Shown piece after piece: positions 17,402 to 28,357 of a DNA stretch of 64,000 nucleotides. The translations under genes were made by a program, and so were the position numbers. The DNA is from Spongorhabdus nitratireducens. GTDB lineage: Bacteria; Pseudomonadota; Gammaproteobacteria; Pseudomonadales; Endozoicomonadaceae. How positions within the stretch are numbered: the stretch's first letter is position 1; each line of letters opens with the position of its first letter. The stretch is from the NCBI GenBank assembly GCA_947387575.1, contig CANDOC010000015.1, positions 1 through 64,000 on the forward strand. Reading direction: 5' to 3'. The notes under the pieces were generated by a model, which was not told the DNA's origin, made no database searches, and saw nothing but the letters and a program-made list of their open reading frames with translations.

Positions 17402-18445
17402 ATGAAAAAGTGGTTAGTTCTGTTCACCGTATTTCTGTCACTGATCTCGACGGTTCAGTTGGCAGAAGCCAAGAAGCTTGGCGGTGGCAAATCGTTTGGT
17501 AAAAGCTACAGCACGGCTCCGGCCAAGCCTGCAGCAGCACCGGCGACACCTTCACAGGCGGGCAAGAGTAACAGTGCAGCTCAGCAGCAACCCAAGAAAA
17601 AGAGCGGGTTCCTTGGTGGTATGCTGGGTGGTCTGTTAGCCGGTGGTCTGCTGGCCTCACTGTTCGGTGGTTTTGGTGGTGGTATCGGTGGACTGTTCAG
17701 TCTGCTGATTATGGTGGTGCTGGCAGTGGTTGCCTTCAAGTTCTTCAAGTCAATGAAGCGCATGAAAGACAATGGTGCGTCGGGTAACTCGAGACCGCAT
17801 TATGCGGCGGGTCAGGGGCACGGAAATAGCCAAAGCAATAACTTTGAACCGGCAAGAACTTCCTCTGACAATGCTTTCGGTGCAACCGAACAGCTGCGTG
17901 ACATGCCTCGTGGTGACTCACTGCAGCGCAACAGCGATATGCTGCCGGGTGATGGTCCACTGCCGGGCAATTCACCTTTGCCAGGCAATGCACCCCTGTC
18001 AGGAAATGAGCCGCTATCCGGTGGCATGAATCAGACAGCTGGAGGATTCTCCCAGCCGGCTCAAGTACCGTTTAATCTGCCAGAAGGTTTTGATATGAAC
18101 GGCTTCCTGCAGGTTGCGCGGGATCACTACCGCACCTTGCAACAGGCATGGAACCTGAACCAGCTTGAGACAATTCAGGACTATGTGAGCCCGGAACTAT
18201 TCAATATGCTGCGTCAGGAGCGTGCTTCACTGCAGGGCGATCAGCATACTGAAGTCATGTATGTTGATGCCGAGCTGATACGTGCTGACTACGACAGTCG
18301 TCAGGCTCAGGTGAGCATCCGCTTCAACGGTCGTTACTGCGATCGGGTTGAGGGTGTAGAAGAAGATATCAATGATATCTGGCACCTGGAGCGTGACCTG
18401 ACGGCTGCCAATGCACCCTGGTATATTGTGGGTATTGAAGGCTGA
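17402..18445 (+). CDS. Tim44-like domain protein
   Basis: This 347-residue protein has a signal peptide (about 1-24), a low-complexity Pro/Ala/Gln stretch, and a Gly-rich hydrophobic segment (about 60-105, GFLGGMLGGLLAGGLLASLF and onward) that likely spans the inner membrane. A Pro-Leu-Pro-Gly-Asn repeat (about 180-205) follows, then a C-terminal Tim44-like fold (about 225-347) with FLQVARDHYRTLQQAW and SIRFNGRYCD. Tim44-like bacterial proteins are membrane-anchored and poorly characterised. The ATG at 17402 is chosen because GGGAGAAGGG precedes it at good spacing; the TTG one codon earlier is less likely. Confidence 0.85.
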   Translation: MKKWLVLFTVFLSLISTVQLAEAKKLGGGKSFGKSYSTAPAKPAAAPATPSQAGKSNSAAQQQPKKKSGFLGGMLGGLLAGGLLASLFGGFGGGIGGLFSLLIMVVLAVVAFKFFKSMKRMKDNGASGNSRPHYAAGQGHGNSQSNNFEPARTSSDNAFGATEQLRDMPRGDSLQRNSDMLPGDGPLPGNSPLPGNAPLSGNEPLSGGMNQTAGGFSQPAQVPFNLPEGFDMNGFLQVARDHYRTLQQAWNLNQLETIQDYVSPELFNMLRQERASLQGDQHTEVMYVDAELIRADYDSRQAQVSIRFNGRYCDRVEGVEEDINDIWHLERDLTAANAPWYIVGIEG

Positions 18446-18492
18446 TAATATCAGCCTGCTAACCGGCCTGATATTTGTACCAGGCTGGTTAG
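18440..18492. terminator. Hairpins between convergent genes
   Basis: GGCTGAT-aat-ATCAGCC (18440-18456) is followed by a 12-bp stem CTAACCGGCCTG / CAGGCTGGTTAG (18459-18470 and 18481-18492, one G-T pair). They cover the stops of the Tim44-like gene and the convergent orphan gene. Neither has a strong T tract, so termination is plausible rather than certain. Confidence 0.5.
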
Positions 18493-20351
18493 TGCGCTTG
18501 GTGAAGCTCTGCAGGTTGATATTGCTGAGAGTGTAAAATACCGGGTGAATGAAAAGGCGGAAGGAATATCCCTGTGTCAAATAGACTGCCTGAGAATGGA
18601 TATTCAGATGTAGAGGAAGGAATGTTAAATATATAGCCGTTGGTTGTAGCTTCAGAACAGGCAGCGGTTGACGAATGAGGCGCTACAGTTGTAATTGGCT
18701 GCTCGGTTACATGGTGAAGCTCTTCTAACTCTTCTGCTGAGACTGTATTTTCTGACACACTAGCTTCTGCACTTGCATAAAAGCTATCCAGCCAGAGCCA
18801 TATATCATTTGCAAGTCTGAATTGATCTTCTTGTCCAGGGTAGAGTGCTAAAACGTAGCCGACTATTTCACTGGTGATTTGCTGTCTATTTGATGCTATA
18901 TCCCAAGAACTTTTCGGAGGTGCCATTTCTTGTACATACTCTTTGATAGTTTCCGGAATCATTTTCTCGGGGAATGGCCATAGCTGTTGAAAGAAGTCGT
19001 AATCAATAGACTCCCGATGTATCGCATTAAGTACCTGACTGATCAAGCTCTGGTGGGTGGATGAATCAACTCCGGGATACAGCTCAGTTAGACCTTGCTT
19101 TAATACTTCTGTTTTATCTTCCTCCGTTCTACAAGCCGCTGCCATGAATCTGATGTAATCTTGCGGGCAATCTGGAATATTCCCTCCAAAGCGCCATAGG
19201 TAATTGCCTTCTGGTAAAGGTGCAATTTGTTGTTTGACGGGTTGTTTGTGGGGTCGCTTTTTAGCAGCGGCTGCAAATGTGTTGGGCTTTATGGTTGATT
19301 CTGTACTTGTAGGTGGCGGCCTGAATGGCGCAGTGCGCAGATTGGTTGAGGCCTGCGAAACAGTTTGCTGAATATTAGTAGATGCAGGGAGTGGACTGTT
19401 ATCCTCATCAATGGCAATGGACTGACCAGCAAGCAACGGCATGTTGCTGGTATCTTGCGGCAACAACATAAGCATGGATGTCAGGCTGATGATGGAATGC
19501 AAAGCATCAGGATGACAATCTTCAACCCGGGTTACTGATTTAGACACTCGTAAAAGAACGTGTTTTCGGTCTGCAATTTTATAGAGACTGCAGATCGAGG
19601 GCTGAGGGGCTCTATCATAAGTAGCAACAAATATTGTTTTCCTTTGCCATAGGTCTCGTGCTTTGGTGCCCTGTACGCGTGCAGCACCTGGCCTTAACTT
19701 GACTCTAGAGCATGCATTCAGCACAGTGCCTGGTTCATAGAGAGTAATTTTCAGGCAGCCTGATAATTGATCTTCTTGGGCCCAGGTTGCCAGTTGGCTT
19801 CTGACTGTATAAATCCCAAGTTCTTTTGATTTAAATCTAAAACCAGATTCAGAGCAGCCCTGAAAAAAGACGCGCTGGCCTGAAACCGAAGTATTCAAGG
19901 TGCAGTGACCTTGAATATACATACGGTGAAAAAGGTGTTCCGGCGAGGAAGGGCCTGTAACAGGTGATTGGTGTGTTGCAGGAGGACCGTTAAATGTGAG
20001 GCTGAAACTTTCATTACCAACCGAGCCTGTTTGTGTACTTTGGCCCTCAAATGTATAAAGCATTATCAGGGAGGGCTCTGCCGTGCTTTTCCCCAGATAG
20101 ATTTCTGCGCGTATATCTGTTTTTCTGGCTATGAGTGTCAGTGCCCCCTGAGTCTTGAAGCCTTTACCTGTTCCAAGCTTTTTCTGAATTAAATATTTTG
20201 CACTTTGTGCCTTGGCTTCAGAGGTATTAGTCACAGGTAAACATATTAGAGTCAAAGCAAGGAGGTATCTGAGTGCTGACAAGCTGGAATTACACAAAAG
20301 CAGTTTTAAATTCAATGTCAGAAATATCCATTTCAGATAAAGAAAAAACAA
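18489..20351 (-). CDS. Orphan exported protein, 620 residues
   Basis: I do not recognise this protein. A signal peptide is clear (LRYLLALTLICLPVTNTSEAKA, shown in part, cut near AKA-Q). A Cys-containing, strand-rich region follows (about 140-260), then a Ser/Thr/Pro-rich linker (about 330-370) and a helical, acidic C-terminal part. No ATG is available near the signal peptide: the longest frame starts at a TTG at 20351 without a ribosome site, and other TTG codons just downstream are possible, so the start is uncertain. The DNA is AT-richer than the flanking core genes. It could be a lineage-specific secreted protein or effector. Confidence 0.6.
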   Translation of the reverse strand: MFFLYLKWIFLTLNLKLLLCNSSLSALRYLLALTLICLPVTNTSEAKAQSAKYLIQKKLGTGKGFKTQGALTLIARKTDIRAEIYLGKSTAEPSLIMLYTFEGQSTQTGSVGNESFSLTFNGPPATHQSPVTGPSSPEHLFHRMYIQGHCTLNTSVSGQRVFFQGCSESGFRFKSKELGIYTVRSQLATWAQEDQLSGCLKITLYEPGTVLNACSRVKLRPGAARVQGTKARDLWQRKTIFVATYDRAPQPSICSLYKIADRKHVLLRVSKSVTRVEDCHPDALHSIISLTSMLMLLPQDTSNMPLLAGQSIAIDEDNSPLPASTNIQQTVSQASTNLRTAPFRPPPTSTESTIKPNTFAAAAKKRPHKQPVKQQIAPLPEGNYLWRFGGNIPDCPQDYIRFMAAACRTEEDKTEVLKQGLTELYPGVDSSTHQSLISQVLNAIHRESIDYDFFQQLWPFPEKMIPETIKEYVQEMAPPKSSWDIASNRQQITSEIVGYVLALYPGQEDQFRLANDIWLWLDSFYASAEASVSENTVSAEELEELHHVTEQPITTVAPHSSTAACSEATTNGYIFNIPSSTSEYPFSGSLFDTGIFLPPFHSPGILHSQQYQPAELHQAH

Positions 20352-20631
20352 AACAGAAGGCTTTGATGCTCAGGTCGCACACGCCAGATGATGTGAAATT
20401 AAAGTACAGTTTGATCCAGCCTGCAGACTGATGAAGAATATTTTGATCAACATCCCTACCAAGAAAGAAATATGGCAGAGTTTCAGACAGATTGCCGAGA
20501 ACCTTCGCTGAGTATTCTTATCTGAATAGGTGCAGTGATGGTGGGCTCGGTATCGGACTAGGGGCCAGACTGGGTTGAACAGTCTGCAATATAAGGGACA
20601 ACATGATATTGCTGTTTCTAACTTTCAGGTA

Positions 20632-21054
20632 TCAGAACGGATCATAGTTCTGCTGTTTCAGATTGATTACTGGTAAAAACAACGGATCCGGTAACGCATT
20701 CCAGTCATGCCATAACCATTCGAGACATTTCTCCGGCTCTTTTATTTCCGGCTCGCCTGTCACCGAGTCTGCCACCATAAACAGCGTAATATAGTGTTTG
20801 TGCTCGACTTCAAAAATATCGTTGGTATAAGGACCGGGCTGAAGATTCTCCAGAGTGAGACCTGTTTCTTCCATAACTTCCCGGTGAGCACATTGCTCAG
20901 GGGTTTCACCAAATTCAAGATGTCCGCCTGGAAAAGCCCAGTGTCCTTCGCCATGACTGTTCTTGCGCCGGCCCAGCAGTATCTTTCCATTGCGACGAAC
21001 AATAATGCCGACACCTATACGGGGATGACTTTTGGGCTGAGAAGTTGGCTGCAT
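20632..21054 (-). CDS. Nudix hydrolase, NUDT15-like
   Basis: This 140-residue pyrophosphohydrolase has a full Nudix box: GGHLEFGETPEQ and REVMEETGL, with the catalytic REVMEE. Several stretches resemble eukaryotic NUDT15/MTH2: GVGIIVRRNGKILLGRR, AFPGGHLEFGE, EPEKCLEWLW and the C-terminal QNYDPF. It likely removes pyrophosphate from damaged or unwanted nucleoside triphosphates in the cytoplasm. It is read in the same direction as aspA but behind aspA's terminator, so it probably has its own promoter. Confidence 0.88.
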   Translation of the reverse strand: MQPTSQPKSHPRIGVGIIVRRNGKILLGRRKNSHGEGHWAFPGGHLEFGETPEQCAHREVMEETGLTLENLQPGPYTNDIFEVEHKHYITLFMVADSVTGEPEIKEPEKCLEWLWHDWNALPDPLFLPVINLKQQNYDPF

Positions 21055-21133
21055 GGAAATGTCCGCCAGTTGTTATGACAAATGCAGACTTATATTACCA
21101 GAGCCTGTCGGGAATGATGGGAGAGGCAAAATA

Positions 21134-21169
21134 AAAAAATCCGGGTACAGCATTAGCTGAACCCGGATT
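21134..21169 (-). terminator. aspA terminator
   Basis: AATCCGGGT (21138-21146) pairs with ACCCGGATT (21161-21169), extended by AGC/GCT around the loop. On the minus strand it ends in a run of T residues (complement of the A run 21133-21139), 19 bp after the aspA stop. Confidence 0.85.
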
Positions 21170-21187
21170 ATGAAAGAAAAATCGGAA

Positions 21188-22609
21188 TCAGGCTGCGCTA
21201 AAACGCTTGCCACGATACTGAGGGTTTTTAAGGTTTTCTACCGAGAAAATCTCATTCAGCTCGGCTTCATCCAGCAAGCCTCGCTCCAGCACGACTTCTC
21301 GCACACTGCGGCCGGTTTCGGCACAGATACGACCTACGATATCGCCTTCATGATGGCCGATATGCGGGTTCAGGAAAGTGATGATACCGATAGAGTTCAT
21401 CACTTGCTGCTCACACACCTCTTTGTTGGCGGTGATACCGGTGACACATTTCTCTTTCAGGGTATCGCAAGCACGTCCCAGCAGATTGATGGATTCAAAC
21501 AGGCTTTGGGAGATCACCGGCTCCATGACATTCAGCTGCAGCTGACCAGCCTCGGCCGCCATGGTAACAGTCATATCATTACCGACGACCTTGAAGCAGA
21601 TCTGGTTAACCACTTCAGGAATAACCGGGTTTACCTTGGCCGGCATAATAGAGGAACCCGCCTGCATTTGGGGCAGGTTGATTTCATTCAGGCCAGTACG
21701 CGGGCCGGAAGACAGCAGGCGCAGGTCGTTACAAATTTTGGAAACCTTCACCGCCATCCGCTTCAGGGCGCCGGACAGCATCACATAAGCACCACAGTCA
21801 GACGTGGCTTCTACCAGATCGGCCGCCTGTACAAACGGTTTGCCAGTCACATCTGCCAGCTTCTGGACAGCAACACTGGAGTAACCGGAAGGGGTATTCA
21901 GACCGGTGCCGATAGCGGTGGCCCCCAGGTTGACTTCCAGCAGCAGCTCCTGGCTACGACGAATGCTTTTGACTTCTTCTTTCAGGGTGACAGCCCAGGC
22001 CCGGAATTCCTGTCCCAGAGTCATTGGAACCGCATCCTGCAGCTGGGTGCGACCCATCTTCAGGATATCGTCAAACTCTGCAGATTTGTCATCAAAGGCT
22101 TCGATCAGATACTCAAGTCGTGCTAGCAGTGAATCAATACTGTTATACAGGGCAACCCGAAAGCCTGTCGGGTAAGCGTCGTTGGTTGACTGACTTTTGT
22201 TGACATGGTCGTTAGGGTTGATGATGTGGTAGCCGCCCTTGTCATGTCCCATCAATTCGAGGGCCAGGTTGGCAACCACTTCATTAGTATTCATATTGAC
22301 CGAGGTGCCGGCTCCGCCTTGAAAGGCATCAATCGGGAACTGGTCCATGCACCGATCCTCTTTCAGAATCAGGTTGCAGGCGCGGATAATATATTCCGCC
22401 AGCATAGGCTCCAGAGTGCCCAGTTCACGGTTGGCCATCGCGGCTGCTTTCTTGGTAAATACCATGCCGCGAACAAATTCGGGATTGTCGCCGATCTTTT
22501 CTGCACTGATCTTGAAGTTGTTAAGTGCGCGAAGGGTATGAATGCCATAGTAAGCATCGGCCGGGACTTCCATCGTACCCAGAAGGTCTTCTTCCGTGCG
22601 ATACTGCAT
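21188..22609 (-). CDS. aspA: Aspartate ammonia-lyase (aspartase)
   Basis: This 473-residue cytoplasmic homotetramer deaminates aspartate to fumarate and ammonia. The N-terminus [20 protein letters not shown], then [33 protein letters not shown] and the catalytic loop [12 protein letters not shown] are diagnostic and fit aspartase rather than fumarase C. The ATG at 22609 was chosen because it gives the E. coli-like N-terminus (478 residues there) and has AGGTGA upstream; an in-frame ATG at 22690 would add 27 non-conserved residues. It is a single-gene unit with its own terminator. Confidence 0.96.
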   Translation of the reverse strand: MQYRTEEDLLGTMEVPADAYYGIHTLRALNNFKISAEKIGDNPEFVRGMVFTKKAAAMANRELGTLEPMLAEYIIRACNLILKEDRCMDQFPIDAFQGGAGTSVNMNTNEVVANLALELMGHDKGGYHIINPNDHVNKSQSTNDAYPTGFRVALYNSIDSLLARLEYLIEAFDDKSAEFDDILKMGRTQLQDAVPMTLGQEFRAWAVTLKEEVKSIRRSQELLLEVNLGATAIGTGLNTPSGYSSVAVQKLADVTGKPFVQAADLVEATSDCGAYVMLSGALKRMAVKVSKICNDLRLLSSGPRTGLNEINLPQMQAGSSIMPAKVNPVIPEVVNQICFKVVGNDMTVTMAAEAGQLQLNVMEPVISQSLFESINLLGRACDTLKEKCVTGITANKEVCEQQVMNSIGIITFLNPHIGHHEGDIVGRICAETGRSVREVVLERGLLDEAELNEIFSVENLKNPQYRGKRFSAA

Positions 22610-22916
22610 GTTCTCTGTCACCTGATAACTTGTTATCTGAATACTGTTTATTCGGCTCGGGACAACTATTTCTGAGTGTTTTTGAGCCATTCAAGCCGGC
22701 TTCAGCCCGTTATCGGTGAAAGTAAACTTTCACAGTGTCAAAAACAGCCGGCGATGTAACGATACTCGCCGGTGCCAATGTCTGTCGATGGGATCAGGGT
22801 GCTAGTCGCTGAATCCTTGATGCAGGTCGGTTTTTCTGAGCTTTTGTGATTTTTTGATTTTATCAGGCGTATATTTCTTACTATCTCTTGCTAAGTTTCT
22901 GCAAGACTGCTTTTTG

Positions 22917-23714
22917 TTAGATAAAAATCCTGCCAGATGAATAGTGAGTCGCTTTGCCGGAAATTTTGACCCGTTTTTTTTCCATATCACAGTGAAGAAT
23001 ACCTCCCCGAGGTGATGCCTGAAATGCTGTCAGGGTTTGTTTTCCCAGCTTTTCTGACCAAAAGGGTACAAGTCCGGCATGAACTGAACCGGTTGCCGGG
23101 TCTTCAATATCATCCAGTCGCAGCCGGAAATAGCGTGATACAAAATCAAAAGACTCAGAGCTGGAAGGCGCAGTAATTACCAGATTGCCAGGCTTCAGAC
23201 CGATTAGGACTGGCATATTCAGCTGGATATCATGGATATGGGTTTCATCGTTATAAACGGCAAACCAAGCCTGCCGGTTGCGAAGAATAGCAGCCGGGGG
23301 AATTGATAAACCCTGCAACACTGCTTCTGGTATATCCGCAACTGCTTCGGGCTGCTGCACCGGAAAACTCATGCTAATGAAGCCGTCGTTTTCTTTAGTG
23401 ATAAACAGGTCACCGGCAGATACGGTACTGAAAGTAATATGTTCCAGTTCAGGGTTACGTGAGAAAAGAATAAAAGCTGCAGCTAATGTGGCATGACCAC
23501 ACACATCTTTTTCTCCAGTTGGAGCAAACCAGCGAATAGCATATTGATTATCTTTCTGCTCACAGACAAAAGCAGTGGCTGCCAGATTATTCTCTGCCGC
23601 GATCGACTGCATCAGATCATCCGCAAGCCATTCGGAAGTAATAACAACGGCTGCAGGATTGCCGCTGAAAAGCTTATCTGTAAAGGCATCGACAATATCA
23701 ATTTCTAGCGGCAT
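22917..23714 (-). CDS. PhzF-like isomerase family protein
   Basis: This 265-residue protein has the two-lobed PhzF/diaminopimelate-epimerase-like fold: IDIVDAFTDKLFSGNPAAVV at the N-terminus, RWFAPTGEKDVCGHATLAAA in the middle and DIEDPATGSVHAGLVPFW in the second lobe. Family members isomerise small substrates; PhzF acts in phenazine synthesis. The catalytic Glu of the conserved SET(A/T)F segment is replaced here: residues 44-49 read LAATAF, with Ala46 where Glu is expected. It may therefore have altered or no isomerase activity. The ATG at 23714 is preferred over a GTG 11 codons upstream. Confidence 0.82.
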   Translation of the reverse strand: MPLEIDIVDAFTDKLFSGNPAAVVITSEWLADDLMQSIAAENNLAATAFVCEQKDNQYAIRWFAPTGEKDVCGHATLAAAFILFSRNPELEHITFSTVSAGDLFITKENDGFISMSFPVQQPEAVADIPEAVLQGLSIPPAAILRNRQAWFAVYNDETHIHDIQLNMPVLIGLKPGNLVITAPSSSESFDFVSRYFRLRLDDIEDPATGSVHAGLVPFWSEKLGKQTLTAFQASPRGGILHCDMEKKRVKISGKATHYSSGRIFI

Positions 23715-23738
23715 GGTTGATTCCGTGTTGAATAAGAA

Positions 23739-23758
23739 AGCCGGCACAAAAGCCGGCT
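23739..23758 (-). terminator. metY terminator
   Basis: AGCCGGC (23739-23745) and GCCGGCT (23752-23758) form a 7-bp stem with a 6-nt loop. On the minus strand it is followed by TTTCTTATT. It lies 21 bp behind the metY stop and just before phzF. Confidence 0.7.
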
Positions 23759-23779
23759 ATAAGTACCTGGGCCTTTAAC

Positions 23780-25054
23780 TTAGCTGGCGCTGGCAGCCAG
23801 AGCCTGATCAATATCGGCAATAATATCGTCAATATGCTCAATACCGATGGAGAGACGAACCATCTCCGATGAAACACCGGCGGATTCCAGTTCCTGCGGG
23901 TTTAGCTGACGATGGGTGGTGGACGCCGGATGACAGGCCAGTGATTTTGCGTCGCCAATATTGACCAGTCGCAGGATCATTTGCAGCGCATCAATAAATT
24001 TGGCCCCAGCTTCAGCACCACCCTTGATACCAAAACTCAGAATACCGGAAGCCTTGCCGCTGGTGATACGGTGAGCAGTATCATGGTGAGGGCTGTCTTC
24101 CAGAGCGGCATAGTTAACCCAGCTAACACGGGGATGATCTTTCAGATAACGGGCGACCTTTTCTGTGTTCTCACAGTGACGTTCCATCCGCAATGCCAGG
24201 GTTTCCAGTCCCTGCATCAGCTGGAATGCACTTTGTGCCGGCAAGGCTGCACCGGTATTGCGAAGCGGAACGACCCTGGCACGGCCAATAAAGGCTGCGT
24301 CGCCCAGTGCTTCGGTATAAACAACACCGTGATAAGATGGGTCAGGTTCATTCAGCAGTGAAAAGCGTTCCTTGTTGGCTTTCCAGTCAAACTTGCCACT
24401 ATCGATAATGGCACCACCCAGGGTTGTACCATGACCACCGATATATTTAGTCAGTGAGGTCACTACAATATCGGCACCATGATCAATGGGGCGGCAGATA
24501 ATCGGCGCAACGGTGTTATCAACAATCAGTGGCACGCCATGACGATGTGCCAGCTCTGCCAGTTTTTCGATATCGACAATATTACCGGCAGGGTTACCAA
24601 TGGATTCGCAGAATACGGCACGGGTGTTTTCATCAATCAGTGCTTCCAGCCCGTCGAAGTCATTATGGGAAGCAAACCGGACATCAATTCCCTGGCGTGG
24701 GAAGGTGTGGGCGAACAGGTTATAGGTACCGCCATATAACTGGCTGGTGGACACAATATTGCAACCCGCCTCGGCAATAGTCTGAATTGCATAGGTGATG
24801 GCAACCATCCCGGATGCCAGCGACAGTGCAGCAATGCCGCCTTCAAGTGCAGCGAGCCGCGCTTCAAGTACTGCATTGGTGGGATTCATGATGCGGGAGT
24901 AGATGTTGCCTGCAACCTTCAGATCAAACAGATCTGCGCCGTGCTGGGTATCATCAAAGGTGTAGGATACGGTCTGGTAAATCGGTGCAGTGGCGGCACG
25001 GGTGGTCGGGTCGCCCTCATATCCGGCATGCAGGGCAATGGTTTCCGGCTTCAT
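23780..25054 (-). CDS. metY: O-acetylhomoserine sulfhydrylase (homocysteine synthase)
   Basis: This 424-residue PLP enzyme of the Cys/Met metabolism family joins sulfide to O-acetylhomoserine to make homocysteine. Diagnostic segments are TIALHAGYEGDPTTRA, PIYQTVSYTFDD and NIYSRIMNPTN, the PLP lysine in SLTKYIGGHG, and the C-terminal SLACHPASTTHRQL. The long insertion GKFDWKANKERFSLLNEPDPSYHG separates it from cystathionine gamma-synthase (MetB) and fits MetY. It stands alone with its own terminator; no metX is in the window. Confidence 0.94.
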   Translation of the reverse strand: MKPETIALHAGYEGDPTTRAATAPIYQTVSYTFDDTQHGADLFDLKVAGNIYSRIMNPTNAVLEARLAALEGGIAALSLASGMVAITYAIQTIAEAGCNIVSTSQLYGGTYNLFAHTFPRQGIDVRFASHNDFDGLEALIDENTRAVFCESIGNPAGNIVDIEKLAELAHRHGVPLIVDNTVAPIICRPIDHGADIVVTSLTKYIGGHGTTLGGAIIDSGKFDWKANKERFSLLNEPDPSYHGVVYTEALGDAAFIGRARVVPLRNTGAALPAQSAFQLMQGLETLALRMERHCENTEKVARYLKDHPRVSWVNYAALEDSPHHDTAHRITSGKASGILSFGIKGGAEAGAKFIDALQMILRLVNIGDAKSLACHPASTTHRQLNPQELESAGVSSEMVRLSIGIEHIDDIIADIDQALAASAS

Positions 25055-25175
25055 GATACGTCTCTTTCTAGTTATTTTTGATCCGAAATCGCATCATACA
25101 AGACAGTGTTTATGAACTGAAGGTACAAAAAAATAAAGGATAAAAGGGGCATTCAAAGTTTTTTGATTTTTAAAA

Positions 25176-25706
25176 CTAATCGAACCACTCTTCTCTTAAT
25201 ACGCCCAGTTTTACAGAGTCATAGTACTCGCCGTTGTAATAGCGTACTTTCCTCAACCGGGCTTCCAGTTTCATACCAATAGACTCGGCACAGGCAATCA
25301 TTCTCGGATTACCTGACCAGGTTGTAAGTCCGACCCGGGCAATTTCCAGCGTATTGAATAAATGTGTGATCCATGGAATCAGTGCCTTGCGACCAAGCCC
25401 CTGATTCCAGCGACTGCTGTCATATATGATCACCCCGACTTCCAGCCAGCGGGTGCGTTCGTCTTCCCAGTAGTAGCTGACCGAGCCGACTGACTCACCC
25501 TCGACATCGATGATGAGCCCGGTGTCACCCGCTGACAGCCGGGAAAACAATCCGGTTTCAAACTCCTCCAGGGTCGGTGTGGAATACGGAAAATAGGGAC
25601 CATTAAACTCGGTCCAGGCTTCGTCTGAAGTCAGCAGTTTATAAAGCGGTATTTTGTCAGCCGGGGTGGCCTTTCTCAGAGTGACTTCCCTGTAAGTCAA
25701 AGTCAT
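25176..25706 (-). CDS. GNAT N-acetyltransferase, RimJ/RimL type
   Basis: This 176-residue acetyl-CoA-dependent transferase starts LRKATPADKIPLYKLLTSDE. The acetyl-CoA-binding RWNQGLGRKALIPW motif is near residue 100, and the closing segment ACAESIGMKLEARLRKVRYYNG is typical of RimJ/RimL-like proteins. RimJ/RimL acetylate ribosomal protein N-termini, but many relatives modify other amines, so the substrate is open. No operon partner is seen. Confidence 0.85.
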   Translation of the reverse strand: MTLTYREVTLRKATPADKIPLYKLLTSDEAWTEFNGPYFPYSTPTLEEFETGLFSRLSAGDTGLIIDVEGESVGSVSYYWEDERTRWLEVGVIIYDSSRWNQGLGRKALIPWITHLFNTLEIARVGLTTWSGNPRMIACAESIGMKLEARLRKVRYYNGEYYDSVKLGVLREEWFD

Positions 25707-25914
25707 AACTTGATGCTCTTTTCCGGGTTTTTTATTGAGAGGAATTCTGGAGATTTACCGAATAGGGGTAAAGTGACTGCATCAATAAAAAGACAAGAAA
25801 TGAGGGAGATTTTTACAGGTTACTGTTGTAGTTATTTTAAAGGGTAATAACTGAACCAATGGATATAAATATGTGCCATCTTAACATTTTCAAACTCAAC
25901 GGTGGCATCAGGCG

Positions 25915-28097
<2,183 letters not shown>

Positions 28098-28154
28098 GGC
28101 TGATATAAGCTCAGTTATGATCTTCAGGCGCATGATATGGGCCTGAAGCAGGGA

Positions 28155-28186
28155 CGCCGGCATTGGAATCCAATGCCGGCGTTTTT
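28155..28186 (+). terminator. serS terminator
   Basis: CGCCGGCATTGG (28155-28166) and its exact complement (28170-28181) form a 12-bp GC-rich stem with a 3-nt loop, then TTTTT. It is the strongest intrinsic terminator in the window and lies between serS and cysG. Confidence 0.95.
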
Positions 28187-28357
28187 GTATCACAAGCCGA
28201 CAGATTGCTTCACGTAGCTCTGTCTCAGACAAAAATGTGTCTCAGGCAAGGGTGTGTCCAGCAGTATTTTGCGGCAGTCGTTATTGCAGTTAAAAGTCGG
28301 GTGTCAGTTATTGCCCGGCAGGAATATGTTGCAGAGTATTCGGGAGTAACAGGCAGA

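Noticed and set aside
20431-20511. 26-residue plus-strand frame (starts MKNILINIPTKKEIWQ)
   Set aside because: Plausible peptide-like remnant but no ribosome site, no family and no coding context; left out as a gene.
22748-22772. CCGGCGA/TCGCCGG stem upstream of aspA
   Set aside because: Short stem without T tract, not placed like a known leader element; chance in GC-rich DNA is likely.
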